A DNA stretch of 22,406 nucleotides from Gnetum montanum. Its lineage: Eukaryota; Streptophyta; Gnetopsida; Gnetales; Gnetaceae. The stretch covers positions 318,794 to 341,199 of the forward strand of contig MNCI01037634.1 of NCBI GenBank assembly GCA_015680685.1, read 5' to 3'. The notes under the pieces are model-generated. The model saw nothing but the letters and a program-made list of their open reading frames with translations. It was not told the DNA's origin and did no database searches. Every line of letters starts with the position of its first letter. Position 1 is the first letter of the stretch. The position numbers and the translations under genes were made by a program. This document shows, piece after piece, positions 19,129 to 22,406 of the stretch.

Positions 19129-21318
19129 TATGAAATCCATCAAGAAAAGCAAGAGAGTGGAGGATAAAGTTTTCAATCAAAAACTAGAAATGCATAGTTG
19201 AGAAGGAAAAAATGATTTACGTTTTTTATGAAAATTAAATCATAACTTTAAACTTATTTTATTTCTCACGATGAATTTCATAAGCCTAACTTTAATTCAC
19301 ATAGCCCAACTAATACAAATAAGACCCACAACTCATAACTGGCTCACAGGGACTCCAAATCAAAAACTGATGAAACCCCCAACTAGCACATCATGTCGAC
19401 ATCATAACCATATCATCAAATGCACAAGACATCCAGAAACATGATAACATCATTATCAAACATAATAGAATAACTCAAGCATAAGTTATAGGCACACTTT
19501 TGCTTATCCTTCCATGTCATTTGTTTCTACCAATCACAAAATCTCTCTAATACATCCCACAAGATCAATGTGCATAATCATGAAATCCAAACTCATATAT
19601 GCAATATCATCAAAAATCTTATAAGACATGCCATCATAGAATCTCTAACTACTCATAATAACATAATTAGCTAATCATGCTCAACATCCCCAACTGTAAC
19701 TAATCACACACAAGCCAAACATAATGCTATATGTATTAAAGTTAAATGATGACTATTTGGCCTTGAATGATGAATTTTTAAATAAATCTTGATGAAAAGT
19801 GATGATTTTTTAATATACCATGAGTCATAGTTATAAGAAACAGAGAATAAATATGATATGAGGAAACCACAAGTGGACCATGAAAAGTACCATGAGTCAT
19901 GGCAAGATGATTATAGGAAATATGTCAATTCTAATGATTCCATGGTTGAACCACAAATCATGGTGTATTTACCTTTTGTTGCTAGGAAGGCCATGAGTTA
20001 TGGTAAAGAACCATGAGTCATGGTTTTAAACCATAAGTTGTGGTTAAATTGTGGTTGATTATCATTGCTATTGACAATGATGAAAACAGAGGTGGTGACC
20101 TCATGGTTGAATTCTAGATAGACCATGAGTTGATCGCAAGTCTTGATCTATTTTTTCATGATACCATGAGTTGTAGTTAGGTCATGGAGAGATGAAGAAC
20201 TTGATTTTTGATTGATTTTGAAATTGAATTTTGATGAGACTTTAATTACTAATGTTGCGTGAAGTAGCTGCACAGTCTAAGAATGAGATTCAAACAAATT
20301 ACATTGAAATTGTAATGCAATGATGTGAATGAAACATAGATGATTATTGAGGTTTTGAAGGATGATAGTTTGAACTTGAGAGACAATCTTGATTTAAATT
20401 CTTGACGATGTTGGCAAGTTGTTAATGATGCTCATACATGTAGATTGTAAAAGCTTAATGATGTCATGAAAATTAATATGTAATGAGAGAAGACTTCGTG
20501 AAGAGAATGATTGAAAATAGCTAATTATAATTAATGAATATGAAAGGGTGAGAAAGCTTCAAAATTCATAATTGGTCTTTATTTTAGAAAAATTGAATCA
20601 TTACATCATGGAATGACCTTGGAATATAAAGAAAATGATTGGCTCCATACTAGGGGACATTGAAATGACATTCCCTAATATAAAAAAAATTAGGAAAAAA
20701 AAGGTATAAATTGCATCCAAAATATTTTACATATGTCCATCAATTCATAAAATAATATTAAACTCATGTTTAATTTTTAGAAAAGAAAAGAAACAAAATG
20801 ATTTTATGTCTTTAGCTCCTTGTCTTCATTTTGGATTAAATTTTGCATTGAACACTAACTTTAATAATACTATGGGTCCTATGATGAGGGGTTAAACACT
20901 AAGGCAAAAATGATTAATAGATAGATAACAAGAATATTAACTTAAACAATTAGAATAATTGATCTAGTATAATGATGCCTTATAGACATATAGGACCATG
21001 TGGAAACATTTAATAGGCAATACTCTTTAAGAGCTTATATATGGAAAATTGTCAAAACTACCTATACAAGTTGAGTTGAAGATATTAGCAGTTAGTTTTG
21101 AACTTGGACATTAATTTAGCACAAAAAGAAATATTAATAAACCTAAACCTACAAGACAAAGATTGAATGGTAGCCCTTATGCATAATAAGATCCATAAAA
21201 TCTATTCTAAACAAAGGCACGATAGTAGGATTAGGTAGCTTGAGCTCTAACTTAGGGAAAAGTTATTATGCTATAATCCCAACCATGTACCTTAGAAGAC
21301 CAAGTTTCAAATACTATG
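19129..21318. other. AT-rich intergenic DNA, no gene recognised
   Basis: Neither strand shows a recognisable protein domain, and open frames are short. The only structure I see is the cluster of ACCATGAGTCATGGT-like near-palindromes (19817-20187) and scattered A/T runs (for example 20681-20705). I found no continuation of the pol relic that lies left of the main insertion. Confidence 0.6.
19817..20187. repeat. Cluster of near-palindromic ACCATGAGTCATGGT motifs
   Basis: ACCATGAGTCATGGT or close variants (ACCATGAGTCATAGT, GCCATGAGTTATGGT, ACCATAAGTTGTGGT, ACCATGAGTTGTAGT) recur at about 19817, 19889, 19991, 20008, 20025 and 20163, with half-motifs at 19877, 19938 and 20120. The core is a 15-bp near-perfect inverted repeat. 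Spacing is irregular, so this is a dispersed cluster and not a clean satellite. Confidence 0.7.
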
Positions 21319-21327
21319 TGATGAGTC

Positions 21328-21420
21328 ATGGTCTGTCAGGCCCAGTTATCGGAGCCCAATTATCGAAGCCCTGTTATCGAAGCCTTGATGCAAGATATGG
21401 TCTGTCAAGCCCAGTTATCG
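21328..21420. repeat. U3 tandem repeat of the right-edge LTR (69-bp period)
   Basis: ATGGTCTGTCAGGCCCAGTTATCG at 21328 recurs at 21397 with one change. Within the first unit the shorter motif GCCC-N-GTTATCGAA repeats three times. It is confined to U3. Confidence 0.75.
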
Positions 21421-21507
21421 AACCCCCGATATCGTAGCCGCAATATCACATCAGCAATATCGTAGCTACGATATCATGTACGCGATATCGCAACCTGCCT
21501 CAATTTC

Positions 21508-21515
21508 TATAAATA
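21508..21515 (+). promoter_or_regulatory. TATA box of the right-edge LTR
   Basis: CTATAAATAAGAGGC matches the boxes of the other LTRs and is followed 173 bp later by AATAAA. Confidence 0.75.
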
Positions 21516-21687
21516 AGAGGCAGCTTTCCTTGTTCTGGGAGTTAGTTCTTAGTTCCTTACCCAAACTCTTGTAGTTTTTCCTTCCTAGAGTTAGAATTAT
21601 TTCCCAATGTATGCCCGCAGTGTGGTGATTGTAATTGTATGGCATCCTTATTCAAGCGTGGCATACTTGGACACGCACATGACTGGA

Positions 21688-21693
21688 AATAAA
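21688..21693 (+). terminator. AATAAA poly(A) signal of the right-edge LTR
   Basis: AATAAAGATCGAG is conserved at the same relative place in the main element's LTRs (minus strand 10790-10795 and 18809-18814) and the solo LTR (17001-17006). It marks the R region. Confidence 0.6.
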
Positions 21694-22241
21694 GATCGAG
21701 ATTACTTCATCATTGTAGCATTCACTTAGTTTAATTAATTAATTGTTATTGTTATTTATTGCTTTCGTAGTTAATCTCTCTTCACCCTAAACTCCTAATT
21801 AAACACAGAATGAGTACGACTTGATCACAAGCATTTAAGCGTGACTACTTGGTAACCCAGTAGCATACCTAGGGTTTGTGCTTGGTAATCCCAGTGGTAG
21901 TCGTGCACAAGGTCCAAGATGTGTATGGATGATTGAGGAACGGATACTCATCGCACTTAGGCTAGCTTAGATTCTCTATCACCCTCTCTCTTAGATTAGT
22001 TAATATTATCTTTCATTACCCTCAGGAGTAGCATTAGATTAGAAATCACATCATACACCTCACTCTGGACTAAACCATACGTGACAAAGTTAACACTAGT
22101 CCAAGTGGGAAGATAGCGAATTGCGACCTAAGGCTAACTGTCTAGATGCCACAACTAGTCCATCTGTGGAGTTTGACTAGATTGCAGGTGTAACACTCTT
22201 ATTCGTATGGTTGAGTGTAGGGGTATCTCACCACTCATCAT

Positions 22242-22260
22242 AGGCATCGTTGCTAGGGAC
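22242..22260 (+). other. Mutated primer binding site of the right-edge element
   Basis: The 19-nt site directly after the LTR matches that of the main element at 16 of 19 positions. Two of the three differences are C to T (GCACC to GCATC, GCC to GCT). It sets the orientation as plus. Confidence 0.75.
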
Positions 22261-22387
22261 GGTGCTAGTTATCTAGATTAGTTATATCATCCAAGGTCGC
22301 TGTGCAGGACTTAATGATATATCTTTTACAAAACAAAAATAATAATTATAAAAAGTCACATATAAATTCACACACAATCTCACAACC

Positions 22388-22406
22388 ATGGCTCTCCTAC
22401 AAGACT
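22388..22406 (+). CDS. Start of gag of the right-edge element (partial)
   Basis: Six codons, MALLQD, are seen before the window ends. They are preceded by CACAAC as in the main element, whose gag starts MSLSQDYD at 18104. The homology of the leader and first codons makes this the likely gag start. Whether it remains open cannot be seen. Confidence 0.5.

Larger units (their letters stand above)
21319..22240 (+). repeat. 5' LTR of the right-edge element (922 bp)
   Basis: It starts TGATGAGTCATGG and ends CACCACTCATCA. Its R/U5 part is an inverted copy of the main LTRs (GATCGAGATTACTTCATCATTG, TAGTTAATCTC, AGATGTGTA, TAAACCATACGTGAC). Its U3 differs: it carries GTTATCGAAGCCC-type repeats before a GATATC cluster. 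It has TATAAATA at 21508-21515 and AATAAA at 21688-21693. Confidence 0.87.
21319..22406 (+). mobile_element. 5' end of a related LTR retrotransposon, plus strand, cut by window edge
   Basis: An LTR (21319-22240), a primer binding site and the beginning of a leader and gag are present; the rest lies beyond the right edge. The leader is recognisably collinear with that of the main element (GGTGCTAGTTAT, TAGATTAG, then ACACACAA and CAACCATG), so the two belong to one family in opposite orientation. The target duplication cannot be checked because the other end is not visible. Confidence 0.85.

Overview
The window is nuclear DNA from a plant, most likely a seed plant. It carries one intron-split host gene of a plant-specific family (GEM-like/GRAM domain, GT-AG introns, one intron of about 3.9 kb) in AT-rich, transposon-dense intergenic DNA. 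The species cannot be told from the sequence; long introns and old Ty3/gypsy elements fit a large genome such as a gymnosperm or large-genome angiosperm. There are no bacterial-type genes, CRISPR arrays or convincing tRNA/rRNA genes.

Layout. Positions 1-157 look like the outer end of an LTR whose body lies off the left edge. 158-1619 is AT-rich with nothing recognisable. 1620-2113 is the promoter/leader side of the gene. 2114-7644 (+) is a four-exon gene for a 288-residue GRAM-domain GEM-like protein, probably a membrane-lipid-binding, ABA/stress-linked regulator. 8778-9870 (+) is a decayed Ty3/gypsy pol relic running from the reverse transcriptase C-terminus through RNase H to the integrase zinc finger.

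10074-19123 is a complete LTR retrotransposon on the minus strand. It has two LTRs (1014 and 887 bp), a 5-bp target duplication GAATC, a tRNA-Asp-type primer binding site beside the right-hand (5') LTR, a decayed gag, and a long decayed second ORF where pol or an envelope-like gene would normally follow. No reverse transcriptase, RNase H, protease or integrase is visible, so it looks non-autonomous. A solo LTR of a related element (16231-17266, duplication GTTAA) is nested inside its gag.

19129-21318 is AT-rich DNA with a cluster of short near-palindromes. From 21319 to the right edge a fourth, diverged LTR of the same superfamily lies on the plus strand, followed by a mutated primer binding site and the first codons of its gag.

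How the parts relate: only the GEM-like gene appears functional. The rest records repeated insertion by one Athila/Tat-like group of Ty3/gypsy elements. The order of events is readable: the pol relic is oldest, the pol-less element inserted next to it, and a related element then inserted into that gag and recombined to a solo LTR. The stop codons in gag and ORF2 are mostly TAG and TGA, and the sampled LTR differences are mostly transitions, as expected after long cytosine methylation and deamination.
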